A stretch of 64,000 nt of DNA from Liolophura sinensis (GCF_032854445.1 NC_088305.1:13953606-14017605); one strand, 5' to 3'; shown: positions 47,691 through 59,850, counted from the stretch's first letter. The notes: generated by a model from the letters alone, not told the origin. Made by a program: numbers and translations.

Positions 47691-47900
47691 AGTTACTGAC
47701 GAACTTTTCCGTAACAAGTAATCTTCAAAGAATGTTACACTGTTGGAAAGGTCTCACGAGCGTCGTTGACCACATAGTATTATCAAGGCCCTGTGAGAAC
47801 GGAGGAATCTACAAATTCCTTGTTCAAGGCCGGGTTTGAGCCCGTACCTCGTGTGTGATACCATGCAATTGAAAAAACTAGTACTTCCAACCACTTAGGC
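47690..47900 (+). repeat. Start of dispersed repeat D next to a tRNA-like SINE head
   Basis: 47690-47790 (GACGAACTTTTC, TCTTCAAAGAATGTTA, AAGGTCTCACGAGCGTCGTTGACC) matches 12.92-13.05 kb. 47800-47900 in reverse complement has CGCCTAAGTGGTTGG and GGGCTCAAACCCGG, a Pol III A/B-box pair. Confidence 0.55.
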
Positions 47901-48269
47901 GAAAGTGTATGACACCCAGTACTGATCTTGAAGTATACCTTAATTTTATGACTTGAAACCGAACTATTCTCACTCACACAGGCTATAGTCATTTGTAAAC
48001 ACTGCTTCAATTTACAAGTTAAACGTCATATTTAAATAAAATTTGTTTACAAGTATATCTTACCGGTACCTGTAATAAAATTGTCTCTGTTAAAAGCGGA
48101 CTGTGTTTCGTTAATGTAAAGGTTAGTGGTCGTACCATTAGCTAACGCTGTCACACTATCGTAGTTTCTCTGATTTTACTCTCTGTTCTGTGGTCTTTTG
48201 CACTACATACCATCGAGAGTGTCGATAGTTATGCCTTGCTCCTTCTACTTAAGATAAACTAGACTGCTT

Positions 48270-48550
48270 CTGAGATCCACGAAGTCAGGAGACCCGGATC
48301 GAGTCATACCAAAGATTTTCAAAAATTGGCGCTTAGCACCTAGAGGTCACAGCAAAGAAACATGACTGGTTAGCCCAGCATTAATATAATGTGACTTGCT
48401 GTGTGTCATATATGGTATCTTCGGCATAATATTTCAGTGCTGGCAGCCCTATGGCGCGATGGGCTCTGTCACAACAAGGCACAGCTTATGTACATGTACA
48501 CACATAATGACTGAAAAACTGCCACGTACAACGTAGTACCCCAAACATAT
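48270..48550 (+). mobile_element. SINE-B copy, degenerate
   Basis: AGACCCGGATCGAGTCATAC, TGACTGGTTAGCCCAGC, TATAATGTGACTTG and the tail GTACAACGTAGTACCCCAAA. Confidence 0.6.
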
Positions 48551-48679
48551 ATACATGCTTATGTATGGGAAATTTAATTATTTTATTTGATTGTTGTTTA
48601 ACTTCATATTGAAACATTTCTCCAGCTCATAGATGGCGATTAACGTAATGGTTGGGACCGCAGGTCCTATGTTCCTAAC

Positions 48680-48980
48680 AGCGGCCCCCGATAGCACAGT
48701 TGGTAGAGCATCCGCTTCGAGAGCTGTATATCCAGGGTCAATCCTGGGTCGAGTCAGACCTAAGACCTTAAAAGAGGAAGTTGTAACTTCCTCGCTTGGC
48801 GTTCAGCATGAAGGGGATAGGACAACGACTGGTTGGCCCGTATCAGTGTAATGGTTAGGAAAGGGGGTTTCCCCCGTAAGCTGGCTCGAAGTTTTGAATT
48901 GTCTAGACGTCTAGTAACACCTTGGCGTATTTTTTGTAGAGCAATTTAATATGCACATGTAGAGTAGCCCTAAGCCCTAT
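48680..48980 (+). mobile_element. SINE-B copy with clear tRNA-like head
   Basis: The head reads GCCCCCGATAGCACAGTTGG (A box) and GGTCAATCCTGGGTCGAGTC (B box). The body has AAGAGGAAGTTGTAACTTCC, CTTGGCGTTCAGCATG and CGACTGGTTGGCCCG. It is the best head of the family. The lack of a foldable 3' acceptor arm argues against a tRNA gene. Confidence 0.8.
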
Positions 48981-49012
48981 AGATACAAACATTTGTATGT
49001 TTGTATCTATAG
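48977..49012. repeat. 36-bp perfect hairpin between two inverted SINE-B copies
   Basis: CTATAGATACAAACA, a 6-base loop, then its exact complement TGTTTGTATCTATAG. It sits between a plus-strand and a minus-strand SINE-B. Confidence 0.9.
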
Positions 49013-49335
49013 TTGGGGTTTAACGTCGTACTCAGCAATTTTTCAGTCATATGACGAGGACGGTTCAGTAGGTGTATGTGTGTGTGTGTATATATACTGT
49101 GTCTTCTTGTGGCATGGCGAATGCATGGGGTCATTGTGCTGCCGCCAATGAGGTATCATGCCGAGGGCACCAGCCATGACACCCTACCCAGGCACATTAT
49201 ACTGACACTGTGCCAACCAGTCCTGTTTTCTTGCTCTAATATCTCAGTACTGAGCGCCAAGCAAAGCAGCAACAAGTACTATTTTAAAAGCCTTATGCAT
49301 GACACGACCCGGGTCTCAGTGTTTGAAACATGTCA
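49013..49335 (-). mobile_element. SINE-B copy, long
   Basis: On the plus strand: TTGGGGTTTAACGTCGTACT, ATATGACGAGGACGG, GGCACCAGCCATGACACCCT, CTGAGCGCCAAGCAAAGCAG and CATGACACGACCCGGGTCTC. Only the extreme tRNA head is lost. Confidence 0.75.
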
Positions 49336-49639
49336 GTGCACAACACCGTAGAGATCTGTACTAATTCATTACAGTTGGCAAATCTGTACCGAGACAGATT
49401 CCCCGCTGAATGAGATCGTTACGTGTTTGAAAGCTGCTGTTTCTAGAAGGCACTTGAAGCCCATTATAAAAGATTTCCAGACCGTAAGTATTTTATACTG
49501 TTTACATGCTAAAAATTAGTGACGTATGCAACGTTAATATCTATCAATTAATATAAATTCAATACATCAATAGCACCACATAAAATATAGTTGAATTTCA
49601 ATTGTCTCGACTGTTAACTGTCATAAAAGAATTGTCTAT

Positions 49640-49890
49640 TTTATTTATTCATTGGTTTTTTACGCCATACTCAAGTATATTTCACTTATACGACGGCGAG
49701 AAGCATCATGGTGGGAGTAAATCAGGCATATCCCGGGGGAAACCTGCGACCATGCGAAGGTTGCTGGTTGACTTTTCCACGTCACTGGTGCGGAAGCTAG
49801 CATGAGTTGGATTTGAACTCACAGCGACCGCAGGGGTTAGAGGCTCTCCGGGCCATTGCGCCGCGCTGGCACGCTATTCACATTGGCCAC
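49640..49890 (-). mobile_element. SINE-A copy, near full length
   Basis: TTTTACGCCATACTCAAGTA, TACGACGGCGAGAAGC, AGCATGAGTTGGATTTGAAC, ACAGCGACCGCAGGGGTTAG and GCCGCGCTGGCACGCTA cover the tail, body and much of the tRNA-like head. Confidence 0.88.
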
Positions 49891-51575
49891 TTCGACCGCC
49901 TGGGGGTATTTCATGTTTCTAAGACAAAACCTCGGGTGCTTTTAAGCAGGTTACCAGATAAGAATTTCATGCTACGTACGACCGACATATTTAATCACCG
50001 ACCCCTGTAGGGTACTGGACAATGAAAACCTATATATCTTAGGTATCGCTGTGACAAGAATGTAGAATAGTTCTTTTATAGCTTAAAAGGGCTTAATTAC
50101 AGCTGTCACACTTTGCATGACTGGGCAGGCGACACAGGTGACTGCTGTATCTTGAGCGCATAATAATATATTTTTACTGTAGGCCTACAGATTTTGCTGT
50201 GTCGGTAAATCATTTGAATGAAGGACAAATGCCCACGTGACGTCAAAGGTCAGGCATTTTTATCATGAAGTAAACTCCTCTAGAACGTTTTAGTTTACTA
50301 TTTGATTAATATTAACAGTAGTCTAATCGCCATACATAGATTTATCAATTTGACTAATGTTAGCTACACTCCAGATTACCATAGCCAGTTGCGTTAATCA
50401 GTACGTTATTGCTCATTATGAAATAAAACCGTTTGTTCTTTTTTGTCCACAACAATGTCTGGCAATGAAGCTTTAAAGGCACGCCTAACATACTGTTTAT
50501 AGTATCGTAAAATTTGTACAACGTGGAACAAACAAATCCACAGCATTTACAGGCTAAATACCGTGAGGGGAATTAAGCTACCGTTTCATTTTTTTCAGTC
50601 ATGCAGTAAATCTTGGCTTTAAGTCTACAGCTTAGGGGCAATCGTATCATAAACAAATTGTAACATGATCAGATTTATTTACCAGCTAACCGCAAAAGTT
50701 GGCAGGTCCGATTATATCAATACAGAGGCAGGTTACACCCATTCACGTGGTGAAATATGAAGCAGTGTTTTACAATAAGTTAGCCGTGTCTATGGCATTT
50801 GATTTGGACCGGTTTATACCGGATGGTAAACGGATATCCCCTAAACAGACGCTTTTACAGGGTAACAATCTGTCGTGCAGTTTCCTGACAGCCGTAGTCT
50901 TTGACGGAAGGTAACATTATGTCGTTGTTGTACTGTGTGCATGAAGGGCGTGGGAATTTTGACTATACATAATTTGTACTTTCGTTTGTAAACCTCCAAA
51001 ACTATCATGAGAATAAGCTTACATGTATTTACAGCAACGCAGAAATCAGTGGGAAAATGTGATAGTATCTGAAAAGATCCCAACAGTTTTAACTGCAAAG
51101 ACTTCACCAATTTTAACCCATGTTCTATCTATCCACAAAAACAACATACAGTATCTTGCCCTTTGGGAGACGATACAGTTATTTACCAGTTAAGACAATC
51201 AAATATTTGAGAATCTTATTTCTTATGTTCTTGTGTTCATACTCATACGGATAAATCGCAATTGAACAATTTTCAACAACAACGAAGGATATCCGCTTTT
51301 AATGTCCATCCTACATCATGATCGCATCTCGTATTATTACCACCATATCGTATTGTCTTAACGAAACGGTGTCCAGTGTAATGTTATCAAATGAGCTAGC
51401 AGTTATTACTTATTTATTCTTCCTTTTTAGGTTGTTCTGTTCAACACTTTCTGCTGCCTTCGCTATGACGAATCAAATACAGCTGTTCAGATAACGACAA
51501 GTTTTCTTTTTTGCAATATTTTCCACTTGCCCAGACATATTTTAAATCAACGTAGTCTTGAACTTTCGACAAGAA
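49891..51575. other. No gene recognised; upstream region of the Death-domain gene
   Basis: Short ORFs without domain signal. A 5' non-coding exon of the next gene could lie here but cannot be read from sequence alone. No TATA box was found close to the ATG. Confidence 0.45.
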
Positions 51576-51581
51576 ACAATT

Positions 51582-54269
51582 ATGTCGCTCACACTGCCTC
51601 CTGATTCAGGCTTGGCTTTTCATAGGAAAAGACAAACGGTGGAATGTCTAGTCAATGAACGCCCACAATCCTTGCAGTCATTCTATGAAGTTATGACGGA
51701 GGCAATTCAGGAGATAGAACTTCGGCTACAGCTGACAGAAAAGGCATTCTACGGCGATTACGGGACTCCTGAGAAAGAGATAAAGCATTGGATGCATGCT
51801 ATTAACTCCGTGTTAAAGGCCACACGTGTCCCCACTATTCAGTCCATGCCACAGTTGGAGCAGATTAATTTTCATGTTAAGGAACTAGGGCAGGCGAAGG
51901 CTGTGGACGAGGGTTTGATGGATCAAGTGTATGAAAGCGCCCACAAAACTTTGAACTGCATCAAGACGGAGTTTGGGCCTCTTACGGACAAAGTTCAGAA
52001 AGCGGCAGACTTTGTATATAAATATTGTCTGAGTTTTGCCGACTCTACGAATGATCCGTATATGGAAACAGTGATTGCCTACCAGCGCCAGATCAATGAG
52101 TTTAAGGAAACAGTGCGGAAAAATCTTGAGAACATTCAAACCATGGTTTCTATGTTTCATTCCGATGGATTGCTCTTTGTCCATTTTCGAGATTCAGACG
52201 TATCTGGAATTGGGTATAAGGCCGAGTGCACCCATGCTGCCTATCTACTGATATTCCCCGAAGCTTGTGAAAATATTAGACTTGCACTGAAAGCATTAAT
52301 GAAATGGGTAGCGGAAGATAGGACTTACGCTGGTTTTGTTAGAGTGGACATGACAGATTTAGAGAAACAAAAAATCGGGCGAGCCAAGCATCTGAGAGAT
52401 GTTCAACAAAGAAGTTTTCAGCTGGACTTTAAGGTAAAGGCGTGTAAAAAACTGTTAGGCGATATGTACGAAGAATTTGAGAAACTCAAAGACAAGGAGT
52501 GTCATTTCGTGGAAGAAGAAAAATTTCTGATGGACGAGCACCGAGAGATCGTTCTTGATTTAGAACTCAAAGCATTGCGCAAAGACAACCTCAAGCGAGA
52601 GGCTACTAGACTAAGTTCAAGAGAATTCAATGAGAAAAACGAAAGACTTATCTTTGAAACTTCGGCTTTAAAAGATAGACTACAGATTCTCACCCGCCGG
52701 TTGGACGAGATGCGCACTAAAACTAAATGGCTGACGACAAAACGCGAGCTGCGTAAAGCCAAAGAACTGGAAGTGGGCAAGCTGAAGAAAGAGCTGAAGC
52801 TGGTGAAGAAAGAAGTAAGGATTGCAGAAGTGGAGCTTAACAGAGTGGACACTTGCTTGAATAAGCTCAAGCAGATTTACATCTTTAAAACCAGCCCTGA
52901 TGTGTTGAAGAAAATATTCCACAACATACCGCTAGACACAAAAAAGAAGATAGGTAGAACTCCATCCAAAGTCAAAGGTGAGTATAGTAGGTATAAAGAG
53001 GATGCAAATTTTGCTCGGGGTTAATCGGTAATGACAATGCCCTTAATTACTTATTATGATGGCGTCTTAATTGTAATAAATTTCAGTTAATACCACTACA
53101 TATTTTTTACTTAATTTGGCATAAGCCATGGTGCTAAGGGGGTGGGAGGTGGGGGGGGGGGGGCGTGTAGTTTGCTACTATTTCAGAATTTACATGAAGA
53201 ATAGGAATTAAGATAAAACCCTGCCTGAGGTAAATTGACAAGAAGCTGCATATGACCGGTTACGTAAGTGTGACCATTTGATAGTTATCAATTGTCGTCT
53301 CTGCTCTGGTTTTACTCTCTAAATCTTCTATTATATTATATTCCTACATAAATAATGATTCTGCTGGTGGACAAAGCATTCCTGATGCCTGGCCTCTTTG
53401 CGTTGTTTCAATGTTATTGCGTGTTAAATGTGATAACAACACAGCATTTTGAGCAATTCTGGACCAGTGACGTCCAATAAATTGTAATTAAATTCCACGT
53501 GAGCGATGATGAGATTTGTCGAATGCTACGATGGCATGATATAGCGCATGTTCTTTTTCGAAGTCGCGGCTTTATAACCAAAGCAACCTTAAACCCCCAT
53601 GAAACCAAACAATTCATTTATCTATCTATTTATTTATTTTACTGAAGTTTAACGTCGTGCCCCAAAACGCACTCATATGATCAGCTTTATGTATGGAAGA
53701 AACCGGACTGCCAGGAGTAAACCACCGACCTTCGGCATGTAACTGATTTGCTGACTTAAAAACCGCAGCCTAAGCAGTGACAGTTGGATTGTAACACGCG
53801 ACCTCATTGGTCAAGAACCTGATAGTCAATGCAAGCGATACGTCACGAGAAGTCCTGAGGATATTTTTTTTCACTTTGCTTTCTTGTAGATGAACTGTCT
53901 CGTGCTACAAAAGCTGTTGCCAAGAATATCGATGGGGATTGGATGAGACTGTACAGCTCTCTGCCCTTTGTACCATCCCGAGGTGACGAGACTGTGAAAC
54001 GAGATTTGGCAGAACTAAGTTACGGTCATCTTCGTGAAAACGAGGAGAGTCAAGCGAAGCACAGCTTAGCGAAATGGCGACGTGTTCACACTCAGGCTAC
54101 AGTACAAGACCTTAAATCTGCTCTGAAGGAAATGAAACGAGAAGACGTGGTGAAAAGAATCAACTCCGCCTTGGCTCCAAAGCAAAGCATTCAGGTAAAA
54201 TCCAACCGTCAGGTGCACTTTCCGAAGATGGCGCCTCGTGAGAGAAAAGTTTACAAGTTTAACTTTTGA
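51582..54269 (+). CDS. Coiled-coil protein with C-terminal Death domain
   Basis: Two exons: 51582-52977 and 53890-54269. The intron is GT-AG, phase 1, and codes Asp466 across the junction. The product is 591 residues. Residues 1-265 are a mostly helical region with no family I recognise (QSLQSFYEVMTEAIQEIELR, CENIRLALKALMKWVAEDRT). Residues about 270-440 form a long charged coiled coil (LTTKRELRKAKELEVGKLKK). The C-terminal region, about 470-570, has Death-domain features: VAKNIDGDWMRLYSSLPFVP, then SLAKWRRVHTQATVQDLKSA and MKREDVVKRINSAL. The Trp in DW and the W in KWRR are core positions of the fold. Such proteins act as cytoplasmic adaptors in apoptosis or innate immune signalling, and that role is inferred from the fold. 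The longer ORF to 51558 needs a TTG start, so I use the ATG at 51582. No enzyme domain is present. The intron holds repeat D and a SINE. Confidence 0.87.
53095..53345 (-). repeat. Dispersed repeat D, reversed, in the Death-domain gene intron
   Basis: On the plus strand: GGCATAAGCCATGGTGCTAA, GTAGTTTGCTACTATTTCAG, TTTACATGAA and GGTTTTACTCTCTAAATC, the reverse complement of the copy at 43.7-43.9 kb. A run of 12 G (about 53152-53163) interrupts it. Confidence 0.65.
53620..53830 (-). mobile_element. SINE-C-like element in the Death-domain gene intron
   Basis: TTATTTATTTTACTGAAG, TTTAACGTCGTGCCCC, GGAAGAAACCGGACTGCCAG and ACGCGACCTCATTGGTCAAG. The last block is shared with SINE-C at 2.05 and 17.69 kb. 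Confidence 0.6.
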
Positions 54270-54566
54270 GATGAAAATCAAATTGTGGGTACATTCTCAA
54301 ATATTATTTTGACTGTCTACATCAGAATACAGGAAAGACAATCGCGGGTGATGAAATTAGCTTGTTGTCCAGCAAAGCGGTGGTCGACCAGAAATTGACT
54401 TAGCATCAATCATCATTTTGTTTCGAACCTATTCAGTTTCCGACAGGGTACTGTTGTGTTGTTATTAGCTGTAGTTCTTTTAAACTTGTCGACCCATGAA
54501 CCGTTTACACATAACATGACATGGATTCTTTCTAGTCATATCTCCAAACCCAAAGCTCGTGACTAC

Positions 54567-54675
54567 TGTGCCCGGTTTTCTCCCACCACAATGCTGGCCG
54601 CCGTCGTATTAGTGATATATTCTTGACTATGGCATAAAACACCATACAAGTAAATAAATAAATAAATAAATAATG
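54567..54675 (+). mobile_element. SINE-A 3' half
   Basis: GTGCCCGGTTTTCTCCCACC, ATGCTGGCCGCCGTCGTATT and an (AATA)n tail. Confidence 0.85.
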
Positions 54676-54679
54676 GGCC

Positions 54680-56595
54680 GAGTGAATCATAACGTTATGC
54701 GACATATTGATGGCGTCCTTCAGTAACAAGTCAGATTCTGCTGAAAAGTTAAAGTGTGTTTGTGCCAATCTGAAGAACGCATCATAAGCTGAGCCTATCT
54801 CCAGATTTTGTAATGCATGATCGGTTTCGCTTCTTGATATACAGTTTCTTGCACTGAGTCCGATTCCCCGCCTTGCTGTATCGGGACCTATCACAAAAGT
54901 TTTGTGATGTCTATCGCTGACTAACTGGTAAAAGATTTTGCACTGCAGGCAATTACAGCTTCAGGGACACTGTTTCACAAAACTTCTTTTGTCATCTAAG
55001 GTCAGTCGTCGATTGAAAGTTTCTTTCGCTTATCTTAACGGGTACATGAAACGCTTGGTTTTTATTTCTTATTTATGATGTGGCATAATATATAAAATTA
55101 CAAACAAGATCATCGTGGGGCGTAAAAACAGTTTAAATTACACTTTTCCCAAGGCCCTGCGGTCAATCCGGAAATTAAGAGGCCTGCTTTGGTGACATGA
55201 ACGATGATAGTTGTCAAAACGGCTTTGTTTGGAGAAGAGAGCAGAATTGGGGGCGCTAAGTTGGTACCACGTTTCGAGTATGTTCAACGATGGCGTCATT
55301 TCCAAATATTTCCAGGGTTATTACGAAATATAAAATATGCCTAAAAAGTGACAATTTTTTTTCTTATTTTTCTTCAGATTTTTCTTCATGTTCCTCAAAA
55401 CCAACTAGTACCCTTTTATAGCAGGCTACGAAAAGAATTAAGCTGTGACACTAACGTTAAACTGTTTAATGTTTAACACACTAAATACCATAGCCGGGTA
55501 TGTGGGCAATCAGTAACAACCTGATTCGTCGAATCAATGATGATACTGTTAAATCAGGTTGAAAATATAAATAACATAAAATACTGTGTGTAAATAACAA
55601 AGAAATGTGATAATTTCTTCTTCACTTTCGTTCTTGACACAGAGTGGTGGTTTTTGCTGAAAGAAGCGGAATTATTCATGTTTTTCTCCAATCAATAAAT
55701 ACACTTGCAAAAAATGACACATAACAGTTATCATCATTTAAAGCCGCATTTGCTTCCTCCTGGCCAACCCCCGATCCTGACTTAGTATTTTCAGAGCAAA
55801 ACTGGTAACCTGGTAAAGAGTTAACGGTCTAAGTTTAGGCTTTAGACTGTTTTCTTTAAAACGGGTCCCCCGTGAGTTCATGACCAACTTTCGATTTGTC
55901 GGTTTGCGCCTTTCGTGAAGAAGTGGGTGTGAAGCTGGTACAGTTCGAAGTGCATATCGGTACCCTTCATCATTTCCTCCGGAAATCATAACATTAGTAG
56001 GCTCACGTCTTCAATTTACACATTTCAAGATGGACATTCACTGATGATAATAAGCGAAAACTTTATCAGTATATCTCTTATCTGGAAATATTCTGATGGA
56101 GTCCATGGATATGATGTTTTGTGGACCGTTTATAGCTGTGGTCAGTTCAAATTTATATTTATATTTATGACTTAAATGAAAGTCTTGCAGAATAAAGTTG
56201 TAATGAGGTGAACCAAAAAATGGAAACTTGAAGTCATGCGTGTGTTCCTGTTTACTTGTGTTGTTTTCATCATATTGATTGAATGTGTTGTTAAAGCTTT
56301 GTTCGTTATCATAACGTGACTTTAGTGGTCACGGAAGTGTACGGAGGCTCATTTTACCAGCATATCAATATGATCAGTTCTGTAGGTTTTAAATTTTATT
56401 TTTATTGAGTGGAATTTATAGACAAGACGATATATCATTTAGTATTACCTCTTAGCTGAAAGTTTCAAGGCAAGAGCCACGATGGGGCAACAGTAAAATG
56501 AGTCATCTAATTATTTATCTTATCAGAAGTGAACTGTTATTTGACACACATAAAATGCATAGTTACTGTTTGGCTGGCACGGAACGATATTTTGT
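54680..56595. other. No gene recognised
   Basis: The longest candidate is a minus-strand ORF at 55989-55738, basic and Arg/Lys-rich (HERRKPTNRKLVMNSRG). It has no known domain and no clear splice context. Confidence 0.4.
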
Positions 56596-56597
56596 TA

Positions 56598-56830
56598 ATT
56601 TATTTGATTTGGTGTTTTACGCTATTCTCGAGAACATGTTACTTACATGATGTCGATCAGATTATTGTTGGAGGAAACTGGGCAGAGCCCGGTGGAAACC
56701 CACTTTCCCACGCGCGACCGGAGAGGGAGCCAGCATGTCCTGGACTTGAACTCACAACGATCGTATTGGTATGAGGCTGCTGGCATATTGTGCTGTGATA
56801 GCACGTTACCCACCAGGCCGCAGAAGCTCC
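56598..56830 (-). mobile_element. SINE-A copy, degenerate
   Basis: TTTGGTGTTTTACGCTATTC, GGAAACTGGGCAGAGCCCGG, GGAGAGGGAGCCAGCATGTC and TGGACTTGAACTCACAACGA. About 35 bp of the body is missing. Confidence 0.85.
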
Positions 56831-56834
56831 CATT

Positions 56835-58470
56835 CAACACGTGTATTGAGGGGAAAGTACCGACTCCCCTAAATCTACCTCTGCAATTTTCTTTTTATCA
56901 AGTAAGACACTTCGAACATACAGTATGCAGTATAATACAATGCCTTGATCCAAGTCAGAAACAATCGATCCACCCAACAACACAGCTGATAATTATCAAT
57001 AAATAATAGTATTTTATTCAATCAAATAGTAGTTTCCCTACTGATAGACAGGATAAAGATAACAACAACATGCACACGTTGTCCACATTCGCGGACGATG
57101 TCAGGCAAAATCTGATGAAAGAAACACTTTCCACCTAGCGCCGTGCTGCACGTTTGTTTATCATAACGTGATGTTAAATTAATTCTTGGACAGTTCCATT
57201 AAAGTGGACCTGCCACGTGTTTAAATGCCTTTCCTTTCATTGCATTCATTGGCATGCCTGGAATGTCACTCGCCAGCTTGAACAGGTAGTTATCTGACTG
57301 ACTTCAAGCCAGAAAGCAGAAGTGGTATAAAAGCGATGAACAGGTCTGTACATTGGCGATGACTGTGTCTGAACATTGGCGACGACAGAGTCTGAACGTT
57401 GTCGTTGACATTCACCAAACCATGTTTAGCGGACGATGTTGGTTGTCACCAAATTTTGGTGACGACCATTACCAACTACTGGTGAGTGCCATCGTAAAAA
57501 CTGATCACCCACGTAAGTTGTTGATCAAGCAAATCATACTTGACAATAGCCTTCATTTATCATCTGTTAGTCATCGCCAGCTTTCCGCATATTGACAACC
57601 AGTATAAGTGACAGAGTTTTGTCCGGAGAAAACATCAGTCAAATAAACAATCCTTGCTTACTTGCACAATGGCGTACCTAAATGACACTACAAGTTATGA
57701 GTAAGCTAAATGTGAATTAATATCAATATATAGAAGTAACATAAATTTATTTGTGCTGGCGTGAACTTTGGCGTGTATATACCATTATGGGGTACCCCTG
57801 GCAACCACCACGATTTGTGTTAGAGGATATAACGATGTTGGTTGGGGAAAAGGTAAAATTTGAAGTCGTGAAGAGTTGAGAGACGGAGTAGGATTAATGT
57901 TCAGATATAATATTCCTGTTGTCACTTAAAATCTTGGATGATAAAATCGATTCATTAGAGAGTGTATGGAAATTAGAAATGTTTACATTCGTGGATGTCC
58001 GTTAAAACCATAAATCTCATTTTGTATGATTCGGAATGTACGAGGGGCTGCGACAATACAGGGTATGAAAAAATCTTGTCACTGAGGAAACGACAAAACA
58101 AAGACAGCGAAGAGCAGTGAGAAGACGTCGATGTTAATGAGAGTCGTTAGATACGGTGCGCTTGTTTCGATCTTTGCCATGTGATGGTGTGTAAAATACC
58201 GGTATTTAACTGTAATCTACTCATTAATTTGACCAGATACAATGTTCCCTCCAGTTTAAATAGACAACAACATTTCCAGGGTCTAAGGCACATGTATTAG
58301 CGTGCTACCATATGCTGCAAACAAATGGTACTACTCAAACAAGATAAACTTGATTTGCACATAAGACTGCTAGTTGAAACGTGCAATAGGTTTACTACTC
58401 ACAACAGGTAGAGGAATACATTTCATTCTTACATAGGTGCCATTGTATTGTACATTTGTTTTCTTGTTGA
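56835..58470. other. No gene recognised
   Basis: Short ORFs only. The text near 57350-57420 has three imperfect copies of a TCTGAACATTGGCGA-like word. Confidence 0.45.
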
Positions 58471-58483
58471 TTCTTACTGATCA

Positions 58484-58542
58484 TCGCCACGATATGGCTG
58501 CTAAATTGTCGATGTGGCGCTAAGCCATAATCATTCATTCAC
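58484..58542 (+). mobile_element. 59-bp LINE 3'-tail insertion with 12-bp duplication
   Basis: CGCCACGATATGGCTG, TCGATGTGGCGCTAAGCCAT and an (ATTC)n-like tail form the 3' end of the RNase H LINE. Flanked by TCTTACTGATCA at 58472-58483 and 58543-58554. Confidence 0.82.
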
Positions 58543-58989
58543 TCTTACTGATCACAATTAAGAGAAAATTCTTAACTTATTATTGGTCAGTCCGCCTTGG
58601 ATAAGCCACTGCATTCGCCAAACAGGCGAGTATATCGGCATTTATTGCTGAAAAAAAGTTGTCTGTAACGCTCTTCATTGTGATAAATTCGTTATATCAG
58701 CGTGTTGTGTGGGAATACGGCCTGTTATTTCGCCTCGAAAATAAATATCCTTAAAAAAAAACCTTGGTAGAGTGGTAAACCAGGGGAGGTTACTCAGGGA
58801 TCTCTGCCAATTTGCAAGTGAGGTGGTCTTATCACCATGTCAGGCCGAAATGTGTCTTTCATGTGAAAAGTAGGCGTTGAGTGAACGTATAATTGGCAGA
58901 ATGTTGTGGGAAATATATAGGGATCTGTGCAGCAGAATGCTTTATTTCGAGTCCATTCAACGTAGTTGAGGTGGGGATAGGCGAAAAAA

Positions 58990-59850
58990 AAAAAATAAAA
59001 ATAATGGTGAGGTGTGTCAGTGACGTACATGCAGTGGGGTGTGTCAGTGGTGTACATGTAGTGATGTAGGTCAGTGACGTACATGTAGTGAGGTGGATCA
59101 GTGACGTACATGTAGTGGGGTGTGTCAGAGGTATACATGTAATGGGGTGGGTCAGTGAAGTACATGTAGTGTGGTGGATCAGTGACGTACATGTAGTAGG
59201 GGGGGGGGGGGTCAGTGATGTGTATGTAGTGCTGTGGGTCACTGATGTGCATATAGTGGGGTGTGTGATGATGTGGAGTGGGTCAGTGATGGTTCATGGT
59301 GGTGTCGAGTTGGACAGTGATGGTGCGATTTAGACAGTGATGGTGTTGGTTGGGCCAGTGACACAGTGTGGTAGGACAGTAATGTTGTGGGGTGGGGCGG
59401 TGATGGTGTGAGGTGGATCAGTGATGGTGTTGGTTGGGTCAGTGATGACGTGTTTTGATGAACGAGTTTTTGGAGTCAAACGACGACGGAGTCCCTAGAG
59501 TGCATATAATGTGCCTCCTTGTTGCAGGAAGAGTTTCACTGCTTCACTGAGACGACTTACCAAAGGCAAGTAAGCTGGCTCGCCCGAGCCATTATACTGG
59601 TACGGATCAACCAGCCATTGCACTATCCCCTTCACGCTGAACGCCAAGCGAGGAAGTTACAACTTCCTCTGTTAAGGTCTTAGGTGTGACCCAATGCAGT
59701 ATTGACCCCAGATCTATTGCTTCCAGAAGCAGACGCTCTACCAGTTGTGCTATTGGCGCCAATCAGTGATGATGTGAGGTGGGTCAGTGATGGAATGGGG
59801 CGGGTCTGAGATGGTGTGTCATTGGTCATTGACGGTGTGGGGTGGGTCAG
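58990..59850. repeat. Degenerate minisatellite interrupted by a SINE-B
   Basis: 59005-59270 holds about ten units of roughly 26 bp around GTCAGTGACGTACATGTAGT. 59270-59450 shifts to GGGTCAGTGATGGTGTGG-like units, and these resume at 59765-59850. The gap is filled by a SINE-B. Long frames of Tyr-Met-Tyr and Thr-Asp-Pro repeats on the minus strand are by-products. Confidence 0.88.
59455..59763 (-). mobile_element. SINE-B inserted in the minisatellite
   Basis: On the plus strand: CTATCCCCTTCACGCTGAAC, GCCAAGCGAGGAAGTTACAA, then the reversed tRNA-like head GCTCTACCAGTTGTGCTATTGG. It is the most complete SINE-B besides the one at 48.7 kb. Confidence 0.8.

Noticed and set aside
48690-48760. tRNA gene
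   Set aside because: It has A and B boxes, but the acceptor stem does not close and the same sequence continues into a repeated SINE body found at several sites.
58794-59252. Minus-strand frames rich in Tyr-Met-Tyr and Thr-Asp-Pro
   Set aside because: They are translations of a degenerate minisatellite. Three frames are open in the same stretch.
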